Positions 17,413 through 25,297 of a DNA stretch of 35,747 nt are shown here, piece by piece. Numbering within the stretch: the stretch's first letter is position 1; each line of letters starts with the position of its first letter. The notes under the pieces were generated by a model. It did no database searches. It was not told where the DNA came from and saw only the letters and a list, made by a program, of their open reading frames with translations. Where the stretch lies: the NCBI GenBank assembly GCA_964633115.1, contig CAZWEO010000045.1, positions 1 through 35,747 on the forward strand, written 5' to 3'. Origin of the DNA: B30-G6 sp964633115 (GTDB lineage Bacteria > Desulfobacterota > Desulfobacteria > Desulfobacterales > B30-G6). The position numbers and the translations under genes are program-made.

Positions 17413-18096
17413 ATGGGAATCAATGTCGTTGAAAGAATTGACGAAGCCGTCAGAATAAAACATGTCCTACTATCTGTATCCGATAAACAGGGTCTGGATA
17501 CATTGGTTCCTGGGTTGCGGGCCATCAATCCAGAAATCCGTTTTTTCTCTACGGGTGGAACTTACGCGCGGCTCCAGAAGATTTTGGGAGCTGAGGCCTC
17601 GACCCATTTACAGCAGGTATCTGATTACACCGGCCAGCCCGAGACCCAGGGCGGACTGGTCAAGACGTTGGATTTTAAAATCTACCTGGGGCTATTGACA
17701 GAAACATACAACCAGGCCCATCAAGGCGACCTGACTCGGACCCAAGCAGTACCCATTGATATGGTCGTGGTAAACCTGTACCCTTTCAAGGAAACCATTG
17801 CCCAATCGGATGTCACAACCGAAAAAGCTCGCGGAAATATCGACATTGGCGGGCCTTGCATGATCCGCGCTTCGGCCAAGAATTTTATCCGGGTTGCTTC
17901 GGTAGTAGATCCCGCAGACTATGACCAGATCATTGCTGAAATGCAAAAAAGTGACGGAACCATTTCCCTGGGATTGCGTTACCGGCTGGCTCAAAAATCC
18001 TTTGCGCATACGGCTGTGTATGACCGTACCATAGCTGATTTTCTGGCTGCCAGAAACCTGGATGAAGTGAGAGACTGCTATGAACTGGAGCCATAA
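17413..18096 (+). CDS. purH: IMP cyclohydrolase, stand-alone PurH N-terminal domain
   Basis: This 227-residue protein corresponds to the N-terminal (IMPCH, MGS-like) domain of bifunctional PurH, which closes FAICAR to IMP in the last step of purine synthesis. It has LLSVSDKQGL (near residue 19), FSTGGT (near 43), VSDYTG, VKTL (substrate lysine and threonine), NLYPFKET, NIDIGGP and RASAKN, so the residues known to form the active site (Lys, Tyr, Asp, Lys) are kept. The region after VKTL differs from bifunctional PurH: DFKIYLGLL replaces HPKVHGGIL. The transformylase domain is absent here and encoded by a separate gene 440 bases downstream. The ribosome binding site GGGAGG is 11 bases from the ATG. 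Confidence 0.88.
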   Translation: MGINVVERIDEAVRIKHVLLSVSDKQGLDTLVPGLRAINPEIRFFSTGGTYARLQKILGAEASTHLQQVSDYTGQPETQGGLVKTLDFKIYLGLLTETYNQAHQGDLTRTQAVPIDMVVVNLYPFKETIAQSDVTTEKARGNIDIGGPCMIRASAKNFIRVASVVDPADYDQIIAEMQKSDGTISLGLRYRLAQKSFAHTAVYDRTIADFLAARNLDEVRDCYELEP

Positions 18097-18099
18097 GAT

Positions 18100-18354
18100 G
18101 TCAGGTGTTAGCCATCAGCAGCTTATGGCTATTGGATCCATTCAGGGTGTAGATCTGACAATTTCCTAATAGAATTAAAGAATTCGAAGTGATAAATGAT
18201 TAACATCGAACATCGAACTTTCAACATCCAACGTCGAATGTGGGATTGCTCGCGCTGCGCATACGCTTGCGCAGCGTGTCGCTCTCATCTTGTTTACAAA
18301 AAGAGTAAGTATTCCTTTTTCGATGTTCAGAGTTCGATGTTGGACGTTGTTTGC
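18100..18354. repeat. Strand-switching heptamer arrays in the split-purH spacer
   Basis: After AGCCATC/AGCAGCT words (18110-18136) comes a block of ACATCGA-type heptamers (18203-18237). Its reverse complement, TCGATGT-type heptamers, lies at 18320-18354. The two blocks can pair over about 30 bases with some mismatches. Between them is a perfect 9-bp GC-rich hairpin (18253-18261 with 18268-18276, six-base loop). The 18097-18536 gap carries no gene. Confidence 0.7.
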
Positions 18355-18421
18355 TAAGTAGCAACTCAGTGGTATAGGACACTTAAACCGGATGATGCGG
18401 TTTTTAGTCTAACGGCTGTTT

Positions 18422-18471
18422 GGCTGTAGGTGCCTAACAGTCTTTAGCCTACAGTCTTATTTTATTTTTTT
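18422..18471 (+). terminator. Candidate terminator or attenuator upstream of AICAR transformylase
   Basis: GGCTGTAGG (18422-18430) pairs with CCTACAGTC (18448-18456) with one G-U pair, and is followed by a T-rich tract (18457-18471). The arms are made of the same CTAACAGT-like words as neighbouring arrays. It lies between the two halves of purH and could uncouple their expression. Confidence 0.4.
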
Positions 18472-18536
18472 CCAGGTTCAGGGTAGGGAACCAACAAATG
18501 AGTATCCCTGATGACTGGCAATATGAGGAGAAAAAA

Positions 18537-19787
18537 ATGCCTGATGATTTGAAAAAAATGTACAGCACCATTGTCGCCGATAGTTTTCCTGCCAAGATGG
18601 AGGTAAGCTTTGTTGAAGAAGACAAACGTCAAACGCTATTTTATGAAAAAGTAACCTGGGTCATCGACGAGGTTCAAAAGGGATTGCGATATGGCGAAAA
18701 CCCTGGCCAGGAGGCAGCGCTTTACAAGCTGGTCAATGGAAATCTAGTTTTGGGGGATACCCAAACAATCCAACCCGGCCAGTGTTTGGCGTCGGATGTG
18801 GAGCTGTTGCAATCCGGTAAACATCCCGGAAAAACCAATTTGACCGATGCCGATAATTCACTCAATATTTTAAGATATTTTGTGGACGAACCCACGGTGG
18901 TGATAGTCAAACATAACAATCCATGCGGTGTTGCCCAGGCAGATTCATTGAGCGAGGCCTATATCAAAGCCAACATGGCTGATCGGGTGGCAGCCTTTGG
19001 TGGATGCATTGCCCTCAATCGCCCGGTGGACAAGGCCACGGCTGAAGCCATCTCCAGCCAATATTCAGAGGTCGTGGTTGCGCCGGAATTTGAACCCGGG
19101 GTTATGGATATCTTTGCACGCAAAAAAAATCTAAGGGTTATCCGTATCGACAATATCAACCGGCTGCAGGATTTTATCGGTAAACGCTGTGTTGAATTTA
19201 AGAACCTCATTGACGGCGGCCTGATAGCTCAATGGTCTTTCGTGCCCACCGCGCGTTCCAAACAGGATTTGATGCTGGCGACCTGCACCTATAAGGATAA
19301 ATCCTATCGGATCGAACGCGAGCCCACCGAGGCGGAATACGAGGATATGCTTTTTGGTTGGTTGGTGGAGTCCGGTATCACCTCTAATTCTGTAATCTAC
19401 GTTAAGGATCGAGCCACTGTGGGTATCGGTACCGGTGAACAAGACCGGGTGGGGGTGGCCGAGATTGCCCGGGACAAGGCTTATCGCAAACTGGCCGATC
19501 GCTATTGTTTTGAAACCTACCAGGTACCCTATAATGAAATGAAAGATACAGACGCATTGACCCAAATTGACCAGCGTGTCTCTGACGAGAAGGGGGGGCT
19601 AATTGGGGCTGCCATGGTCAGTGATGCTTTTTTCCCATTTCGTGATGGTGTCGACGTGGGCATATGCGAGGGCATAAACGCCATTATCCAGCCAGGCGGA
19701 TCCGCCAATGACTACCAGTCGATTGAGGCCTGCAACGAGGCCGGCGTTACGATGGTGTATACCGGGCAGCGCTCTTTCAAACACTAA
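18537..19787 (+). CDS. purH: AICAR transformylase, stand-alone PurH C-terminal domain
   Basis: The protein matches the C-terminal AICAR formyltransferase domain of PurH, which formylates AICAR with 10-formyl-tetrahydrofolate. Motifs include GLRYGENPGQ, KHNNPCGVA (catalytic Lys-His pair), AAFGGCIALNRPVD, SNSVIY, VGIGTGEQ and SDAFFPFRDGVD, followed by IIQPGGS. Compared with E. coli PurH it carries an insertion of roughly 30 residues just before SDAFFPF and a longer N-terminus. I chose the ATG at 18537 (416 residues) because GAGGAG lies six bases upstream; an in-frame ATG at 18498 with a weaker site would add 13 residues. It presumably works with the stand-alone cyclohydrolase upstream. Confidence 0.9.
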   Translation: MPDDLKKMYSTIVADSFPAKMEVSFVEEDKRQTLFYEKVTWVIDEVQKGLRYGENPGQEAALYKLVNGNLVLGDTQTIQPGQCLASDVELLQSGKHPGKTNLTDADNSLNILRYFVDEPTVVIVKHNNPCGVAQADSLSEAYIKANMADRVAAFGGCIALNRPVDKATAEAISSQYSEVVVAPEFEPGVMDIFARKKNLRVIRIDNINRLQDFIGKRCVEFKNLIDGGLIAQWSFVPTARSKQDLMLATCTYKDKSYRIEREPTEAEYEDMLFGWLVESGITSNSVIYVKDRATVGIGTGEQDRVGVAEIARDKAYRKLADRYCFETYQVPYNEMKDTDALTQIDQRVSDEKGGLIGAAMVSDAFFPFRDGVDVGICEGINAIIQPGGSANDYQSIEACNEAGVTMVYTGQRSFKH

Positions 19788-20013
19788 GCGATTGTCGATC
19801 TTGTCACATCTACTGCGTACCTTGTAGCTCCAACAACCTCGACAGCCGCTTAATTTGATTTAGAATTCTCTTCTGACGGGTGCTTTTGACAGGGTTGTCA
19901 ATTTTGGCACAACCAATTTGAAAACTTCTCTGAAGATGCTTTCTAAAAGTGAAATGCAAATAAATGTTGCCGGGAAGGCAATTGGGTATAACATCATCTA
20001 ATGCCGAATGACA

Positions 20014-20083
20014 GTGGTGGTCTCATGTTTTAATTCCTCAAAATACTAAAGTATTCCTGCGGATTAAAACATAAGCCCGCCAT
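20014..20083. repeat. Near-palindromic 70-base element
   Basis: Two 34-base arms (20014-20047 and 20050-20083) mirror each other around a two-base loop with roughly three quarters of positions paired. They include a perfect inner AATACT/AGTATT and a perfect ATGTTTTAAT/ATTAAAACAT. There is no T-tract and the nearest gene stop is over 200 bases away, so it does not look like a terminator. It could be one copy of a dispersed palindromic family. Confidence 0.65.
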
Positions 20084-20143
20084 GATATGGCTTCTACTTT
20101 GAATTTAAGTTGGATTGTATTCGGCGCGTCCAAAATTCAAATG

Positions 20144-20175
20144 TTGACATTATTGGAAAAATTTAATTTTATACG
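20144..20175 (+). promoter_or_regulatory. Candidate promoter of the structured leader
   Basis: TTGACA (20144-20149) and TATACG (20170-20175) are 20 bases apart, the same long spacing as the mraZ candidate. Transcription would begin near 20182, right before the first stem of the predicted RNA. The -10 may be shifted to TTTATA. Confidence 0.4.
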
Positions 20176-20184
20176 CTTTTGATG

Positions 20185-20268
20185 ACTTTCCAGTCGTACA
20201 AACCCAGAGAGGCACTATCTGGGCCGCCCTCCTGGCAAGGTCAGAGTTACGGGCTCTGCCTGGAAAGT
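20185..20268 (+). ncRNA. Candidate structured leader RNA or riboswitch (unknown class)
   Basis: Nine bases at 20185-20193 pair perfectly with 20260-20268 and enclose two hairpins. One is CCCAGA/TCTGGG (20203-20208 with 20218-20223). The other is CAGAG/CTCTG (20242-20246 with 20254-20258), extendable by GGC/GCC. The CCTGG at 20231-20235 could pair instead with the 5' strand of the closing stem, a possible switch. It starts a few bases after a candidate promoter and ends about 80 bases before the oxidoreductase start. I could not match it to a known riboswitch class. Confidence 0.4.
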
Positions 20269-20290
20269 AAATAAGCGGTTAACTGCCGAT

Positions 20291-20318
20291 TGCTTAAAGC
20301 TAAGCGCTTAAGGCTAAA
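20291..20318. repeat. Heptamer array, GCTTAAA family
   Basis: Four in-phase 7-base words (TGCTTAA, AGCTAAG, CGCTTAA, GGCTAAA) lie in the leader of the oxidoreductase gene, just before its ribosome binding site. Confidence 0.55.
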
Positions 20319-20349
20319 TTGCGTAATTATAAACGATAGGTGGTTTTGC

Positions 20350-22302
20350 ATGAGTGACATACTATTCAGCACCTGGGCCGGAGATGTGATTGATAACAGA
20401 GATGGTTCCCAGACCAATGTTGCGGGACTAGAGCCGGCCAAGTGGCTGGAAAAATTGAAGGAAGATGAGCCCATCAAGGCATTTATGGGTTGGGACGGTT
20501 TTGTACTCCACGCCGACGATGTCCATATCGTAGATCTATGTCGCGCCTATATGGAAGCCGTGCGTGACCAATCCTGTGGAAAATGTATCCCTTGTCAGTC
20601 CGGCACAACCGTGATGGCCAAAGTCTTGGCAAACATGTGTCAAGGGCAGGGTAAGCCATCTGATATCAGCTACCTGCGCGAAGTGGCAGAGACAGTTCAT
20701 CAAACCGCCAAATGTGGGGTTGGCAAGACTGGTCCGCTGCCGATATTAGAGGCGCTGGACCATTTCCCGGAACAATTTGCCGATGTGGTTCAAAATAAAA
20801 TAGTACTCGACCCCGGCCAATATGAAATCAATGTCACGGCACCCTGCATGGAGGCTTGTCCGATTCATCTGGATATCCCCCGCTACGTGGAATCCATAAA
20901 AGAAGGCCGTTTTCAGGATGCCCTGGATATTATCCGCACACGCCTGCCCATACCCGGCATCGTAGGGCGTGTCTGTGTGCGACCGTGCGAAGAGCACTGC
21001 CGACGGGCCAATCTGGACGATCCAGTGTCCATCAAATACCTTAAGCGATTTGTTGCGGATGAGGAATTGTGCCACCGCAAGAATCCGGATTATGAGATCA
21101 AGCCATCCCCCCAAACAGGTAAGGTTGCAATTGTCGGGGCTGGGCCAGCCGGCGTTACCTGCGCCTATCACCTGGCCCAAATGGGGCATAGCGTGACCAT
21201 CTACGAACATCTATCCGAACCAGGCGGCATGTCAGCCGTGGGCATCCCCGATTACCGCCTTCCGCGGCATATCCTGCGCGGCGAGGTGGAGCAGGTCGCC
21301 AAATTGGGTGTGGAAATAAAGTACAACACCACAGTGGGTAAGGACGTGACCTTGTCCCAGCTAGAGGAAGAATGCGACGCCGTTTTTATTGGCATTGGTG
21401 CTCAAAATAGCAGTCCTATGCGCGTGGAAGGTGAAGACAAGGGCTACAAGGGTTTTATCCCGGGGGTCCAATACCTGCTGGACATCAATGAAGGGCGGGA
21501 TCCTTACCCGGAAGGTAAGCGGGTGGTTGTCATCGGTGGCGGTAATGTGGCGATTGATTGCGTGCGTAGTTCCTTCAGGATTAACAAGGAGGATGTAAAC
21601 CTGGTTTATCGTCGGACCCGCAATGAGATGCCGGCAGACGAAGTGGAAATTGTGGATGCTGAAGAAGAGCAGGTCCAGTTTCACTTTTTGACAACACCGG
21701 TGCGCATCATCCAGGAAGACGGGATTGTTGTGGGCTTAGAGTGTATCCGCATGAAATTGGGTAAGCCGGACGCCAGCGGCCGCCGTCGGCCGGTTCCCAT
21801 CGAGGGATCCGAATTCACCTTTGATTGCGACACCGTGGTTCCGGCTATTGGTCAGCGCGTGGACTTATCCCTTTTGGAGGGTGTGGACGGTATTGAAACA
21901 ACCGCTTGGAAAACTTTTATTGTGGACGATATTACCAAACAGACGTCACGACCAAAAATATTTTCCGCCGGCGATTGTGAGACCGGACCAGATGCTCTGA
22001 TCACCGCTTGTGCCGGCGGTCGCAAGGCTGCCGAAAGCATCGACCATATTATCAACGGGCTACCACTGGAATACAAAACCGAAGATTGCTTTCACAATAT
22101 CTTCAAGGATGTGGCGGTTTACGACCGGGATGAAGATCTGGGTGATCTGGGAAAAGGAAAACGCAAACACCTAGAAATGCTGGCACCAGATATGCGCAAA
22201 ACTAGCTTTGATGAAGTTGAACAGGGATTTACCATCCCCGAGGCCATCAAAGAGGCTAAGCGCTGTTTTAGGTGTTATCGTATTGCCATCGTAGCTGTAT
22301 AG
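20350..22302 (+). CDS. NuoF-like Fe-S domain fused to GltD/NfnB-like NAD(P)H oxidoreductase
   Basis: The 650-residue cytoplasmic flavoprotein has three parts. Residues about 60-150 carry a NuoF C-terminal 4Fe-4S motif (SCGKCIPC plus AKCGVGKTG), but the FMN/NADH domain of NuoF is missing. Residues about 165-245 form the GltD/dihydropyrimidine-dehydrogenase 4Fe-4S domain (APCMEACP, GRVCVRPCEEHC). Residues 260 onward hold an FAD site (VAIVGAGPAGVTCAYHL), a second dinucleotide site (VVVIGGGNVAIDCVR) and IFSAGDCETGPDALI. A C-terminal CFRC pair ends the protein. It likely passes electrons between NAD(P)H and an Fe-S partner not encoded here; no glutamate synthase large subunit is near. The ATG at 20350 follows AGGTGG; an upstream ATG at 20290 falls in a repeat array and is unlikely. 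Confidence 0.82.
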   Translation: MSDILFSTWAGDVIDNRDGSQTNVAGLEPAKWLEKLKEDEPIKAFMGWDGFVLHADDVHIVDLCRAYMEAVRDQSCGKCIPCQSGTTVMAKVLANMCQGQGKPSDISYLREVAETVHQTAKCGVGKTGPLPILEALDHFPEQFADVVQNKIVLDPGQYEINVTAPCMEACPIHLDIPRYVESIKEGRFQDALDIIRTRLPIPGIVGRVCVRPCEEHCRRANLDDPVSIKYLKRFVADEELCHRKNPDYEIKPSPQTGKVAIVGAGPAGVTCAYHLAQMGHSVTIYEHLSEPGGMSAVGIPDYRLPRHILRGEVEQVAKLGVEIKYNTTVGKDVTLSQLEEECDAVFIGIGAQNSSPMRVEGEDKGYKGFIPGVQYLLDINEGRDPYPEGKRVVVIGGGNVAIDCVRSSFRINKEDVNLVYRRTRNEMPADEVEIVDAEEEQVQFHFLTTPVRIIQEDGIVVGLECIRMKLGKPDASGRRRPVPIEGSEFTFDCDTVVPAIGQRVDLSLLEGVDGIETTAWKTFIVDDITKQTSRPKIFSAGDCETGPDALITACAGGRKAAESIDHIINGLPLEYKTEDCFHNIFKDVAVYDRDEDLGDLGKGKRKHLEMLAPDMRKTSFDEVEQGFTIPEAIKEAKRCFRCYRIAIVAV

Positions 22303-22436
22303 CGGTAAGCCCTCAGCAATAAAGTGAACTATCGAATATTGATTACAGAATTTTGAATATCGAAATATTGCCAATGGCTGTCAGCAAACTTCAGCATTCG
22401 TTATTTCTTGTTCGATATTCATTATTCGTTCTTTTA
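22301..22436. repeat. Strand-switching heptamer array between convergent genes
   Basis: Nine consecutive in-phase 7-base words begin inside the stop codon of the oxidoreductase gene (AGCGGTA, AGCCCTC, then CTATCGA, ATATTGA and similar to 22363). From about 22391 the words run in the reverse sense (AGCATTC, GATATTC, ATTATTC). TGAATATCGAA (22354-22364) pairs perfectly with TTCGATATTCA (22411-22421). GCATCCCA-like 8-base words continue to the hisD 3' end. The spacer has no other content. Confidence 0.75.
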
Positions 22437-22487
22437 AGTATAGCATCCCAGTATCCTAACCCCAGAGCAAGCAAATTGCCTATCAGC

Positions 22488-23792
22488 CTAACGGTCCTTC
22501 AGCCGAATGCCCACCGAACGCACATGGGCGTCGAGCCCCTCCACTTTTGCCAATTGCATAATGTCAGCGGCTTCTTTTCTGAAGGATTTTTCCGTGTAGT
22601 GGATCAGACTGGTTTTCTTTGTGAAATGGTCAACCGACAAAGCTGAAGCATAGCGTGCAGTCCCGGCCGTAGGCAGCACATGGTTGGGACCAGCCATGTA
22701 ATCGCCAACGGGTTCGGGCGTGTGGTTGCCCAGGAAAATAGCCCCGGCGTGGCGGATTTCACCGATCATGTCAAACGGATCCTTGATCTGAAGCTCCAGG
22801 TGCTCGGGGGCGATTCGATTGGCAAGTTCAATGGCTGTTGGCATGTCGGCGACCTGCAAGATAGCGCCGTATTTGGCAAGGGATTGCGCGGCAATTTCTT
22901 GCCTGGGAAGTTTTTCGAGCTGTTCGTTAAGGGCTGTTTTAACCTGTTGGGCCAGTTGCGTTGAAGTTGTAACCAGGATGGCCGAGGCGAGCATATCATG
23001 CTCGGCCTGGGACAGCAGGTCTGCAGCGATATAGTCCGGCCGGGCGCTATCATCAGCCAGAATCAAAATTTCGCTGGGACCTGCCAGCATATCGATGCCG
23101 ACATCACCGGAAACCAGTTTTTTTGCCAGGGTTACATAAATATTGCCCGGCCCAACAATGACATCTGCCTTGGGAACAGTCTCGGTACCATAGGCCATGG
23201 CCGCAATGGCCCAGGCGCTACCAGCCTTGTAGATTTCGTGCACACCGGCTTTTTTGGCTGCCACCAGTAGGTGTGGATTGACACGACCGTTTTGCATGGG
23301 CGGTGTGAGCATGCATATTCTTTTTACGCCAGCCAGCATGGCCGGGATGGTACACATCAGCACGGTGGAAACGAGCGGTGTCTTGCCTTTCTGCCCGCCT
23401 GGCACGTAGATACCGGCCGCATCCACCGGGTGAATCAATTGGCCCAGTAAAACACCTTCACGTTCAGTGCTGATCCATGATTGCTGCAGTTGCCTTTGAT
23501 GAAATGACCGAATCTGTTTGGCGGCGCGATTAAGGGCTCGTACAAAAGATCTGTCCACCAGTTTTTTGGCAGCATCAATCTCTTGCGAGGTTACCCTCAG
23601 AGATGCCTGGGTCACACGCTTGGAATCGAACTGATGGGTGTAATTAAGCAGGGCAACATCTCCTTCCTTTTTCACCCGTTGAAGAATGCGGCTGACGGCG
23701 GTGACGTCTTTTTTGCGGAAATCAATGGTTCGATTTACTATGGTTCTGAGTCTCTTTTCGACCGTCTTGGATGGATAAGTATATATTTTCAT
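22488..23792 (-). CDS. hisD: Histidinol dehydrogenase HisD
   Basis: HisD oxidises L-histidinol to L-histidine in two NAD-dependent steps, ending histidine synthesis. The 434-residue protein has the expected IYVPGG, KAGSAWAIAAMAYGTE, VGPGNIYV, LAGPSEI and the zinc-ligand segment SQAEHD, plus APEHLEL, GDYMAGPNHVLPT and a C-terminal EGLDAHVRSV carrying the last zinc histidine. Length matches the family. The ATG has AAGGAA five bases upstream. It stands alone, with no other his gene in view, and converges with the oxidoreductase gene. It is divergent from serC across a 354-base spacer. Confidence 0.96.
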   Translation of the reverse strand: MKIYTYPSKTVEKRLRTIVNRTIDFRKKDVTAVSRILQRVKKEGDVALLNYTHQFDSKRVTQASLRVTSQEIDAAKKLVDRSFVRALNRAAKQIRSFHQRQLQQSWISTEREGVLLGQLIHPVDAAGIYVPGGQKGKTPLVSTVLMCTIPAMLAGVKRICMLTPPMQNGRVNPHLLVAAKKAGVHEIYKAGSAWAIAAMAYGTETVPKADVIVGPGNIYVTLAKKLVSGDVGIDMLAGPSEILILADDSARPDYIAADLLSQAEHDMLASAILVTTSTQLAQQVKTALNEQLEKLPRQEIAAQSLAKYGAILQVADMPTAIELANRIAPEHLELQIKDPFDMIGEIRHAGAIFLGNHTPEPVGDYMAGPNHVLPTAGTARYASALSVDHFTKKTSLIHYTEKSFRKEAADIMQLAKVEGLDAHVRSVGIRLKDR

Positions 23793-24030
23793 ACAATTTC
23801 CTTCAATATTCCAAGTTTCAATAACTTCAGGTTTTTCCAGCTACTTTAGGCCACTTCTTGATTGAGGAAGATTGCGCAATAGAGTCGTTTTGTCAATATG
23901 TGAATCGCCGCCCCTCCAATCCTCGGCACCCTTTATAATCCATTTTTCCCAGGTTTATATAAAAAAAATAATTAAGATTATAAGGTTGACTTGGTATCGC
24001 ATAAGTTTTAAGGCAATCTGGTTTAGCCTA

Positions 24031-24061
24031 TTGACATCTGGAAGCAATTTTGTGCTAATGA
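24031..24061 (+). promoter_or_regulatory. Candidate serC promoter
   Basis: TTGACA (24031-24036) is followed after 19 bases by TAATGA (24056-24061), preceded by TGTGC, giving an extended -10 flavour. The rest of the 23793-24146 spacer is AT-rich and holds the palindrome described separately. Confidence 0.4.
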
Positions 24062-24101
24062 AGACAGTCAATTAAGAATTACTAAAGATTAAGGTAAAAA
24101 A

Positions 24102-24125
24102 GAATTCTACAAGCTGGTAGAATTC
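24102..24125. promoter_or_regulatory. Perfect 9-bp palindrome in the serC leader
   Basis: GAATTCTAC (24102-24110) and GTAGAATTC (24117-24125) are perfect inverted repeats around a six-base loop, ending about 8 bases before the GGAGG of serC. With no T-tract it is not a terminator. It may be an operator or an RNA hairpin acting on serC translation. Confidence 0.5.
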
Positions 24126-24146
24126 AATCACACGGAGGCAAGCAAA

Positions 24147-25232
24147 ATGGCAAACAGAATTTACAATTTCAACGCAGGACCTGCAGCACTGCCGCTCAGC
24201 GTACTTGAAGAAATGCAAGCATCATTTTTAGATTTTAAGGGATCCGGTATGTCAATAACTGAGGTGAGCCACCGCTCTCCGTGGTTTGACGACGTCATCA
24301 ATGATGCCATAGTACGGATGAAGCGCTTGCTGAACCTGGATGACCGATTTCAGGTGCTCTTTTTACAGGGCGGCGCCAGCATGCAGTTCTGTATGATACC
24401 CATGAATTTTCTTTCCGATGGCGAAACCGCCGATTACGTTAACACTGGTACCTGGTCCACCAAGGCCATCAAGGAGGCCCAGATCCAAGGCAAAACCATT
24501 CAGGTGGTGGCCTCATCAGAGGACCAAAATTTTTCCTATATTCCCAAGGATATCAGCTTCAACCAGGATGCGGTCTTTGCCCATATCACCTCCAATAACA
24601 CCATCAAAGGGACTCAATGGGCTGAATTTCCGGATACAGACGGCGTGCCTTTTGTTTCCGACATGTCCTCAGATATCTTGAGTCGCCCCTTGGATGCCGA
24701 TAAATTCGGTATGATATACGCAGGCGCCCAAAAGAATATGGGGCCGGCCGGCGTGTGCGTCGTTATTATACGCGATGATTTTTTAGATCGGGTACCCACA
24801 ACCATACCCACCATGTTGCAATACACGACCTTTGCCTCCAAGAATTCCATGTTTAATACCCCGCCTTGTTTCGCCGTATACACGGTGCAACTTGTTTTGA
24901 AATGGATCGAAGAAGAAATTGGCGGCCTCGAAAAGATGACGGCCTTGAATAAGAAAAAGGCGGATTTGCTGTATCAGACCATTGACAACAGCGAATTTTA
25001 CCAAGGGACGGCCGCAGCTGACAGTCGTTCCCTAATGAACGTAACCTTCCGTTTACCCAATGAGGATTTAGAGGCTCAGTTTGTTGCTGAAGCACTCGAG
25101 CAACAAATGGGCGGCCTAAAAGGACACCTTTCGGTGGGTGGTTGTCGAGCCTCCATATACAACCCGACACCCCTGGAAGCTGTGCAAACACTGTGCGACC
25201 TTATGCGATCGTTTGAACAAATAAACGGTTAA
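24147..25232 (+). CDS. serC: Phosphoserine aminotransferase SerC
   Basis: SerC is the PLP enzyme that converts 3-phosphohydroxypyruvate and glutamate to phosphoserine in serine synthesis (and can serve pyridoxal synthesis). The 361-residue protein starts YNFNAGPAALP, has VSHRSPWFDD and LFLQGGASMQF, the cofactor-binding SDMSSDILSRP, the PLP lysine in YAGAQKNMGPAG (near residue 196), and the C-terminal GGCRASIYNP that binds the phosphate. All are hallmarks of the family. GGAGG lies eight bases before the ATG. It is monocistronic: a palindrome precedes it and a rho-independent terminator follows. Confidence 0.97.
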   Translation: MANRIYNFNAGPAALPLSVLEEMQASFLDFKGSGMSITEVSHRSPWFDDVINDAIVRMKRLLNLDDRFQVLFLQGGASMQFCMIPMNFLSDGETADYVNTGTWSTKAIKEAQIQGKTIQVVASSEDQNFSYIPKDISFNQDAVFAHITSNNTIKGTQWAEFPDTDGVPFVSDMSSDILSRPLDADKFGMIYAGAQKNMGPAGVCVVIIRDDFLDRVPTTIPTMLQYTTFASKNSMFNTPPCFAVYTVQLVLKWIEEEIGGLEKMTALNKKKADLLYQTIDNSEFYQGTAAADSRSLMNVTFRLPNEDLEAQFVAEALEQQMGGLKGHLSVGGCRASIYNPTPLEAVQTLCDLMRSFEQING

Positions 25233-25244
25233 TAGATCTTATTT

Positions 25245-25297
25245 TGCCCGACTGGATGTGTGCACTATTTCATGCTCTTGTCGGGCATTTTTCTTTT
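25245..25297 (+). terminator. Rho-independent terminator of serC
   Basis: TGCCCGAC (25245-25252) pairs perfectly with GTCGGGCA (25280-25287), followed by a T-rich run (25288-25297). The 27-base loop is long. It starts 12 bases after the serC stop. Confidence 0.75.

Noticed and set aside
20185..20268. Cyclic di-GMP (GEMM) or SAM-type riboswitch
   Set aside because: Two hairpins in a closing stem are reminiscent, but the conserved core bases of those classes are not present.
20185..20268. Small transposable element with 9-base terminal inverted repeats
   Set aside because: No target duplication seen, and nested internal stems next to a promoter fit a leader RNA better.
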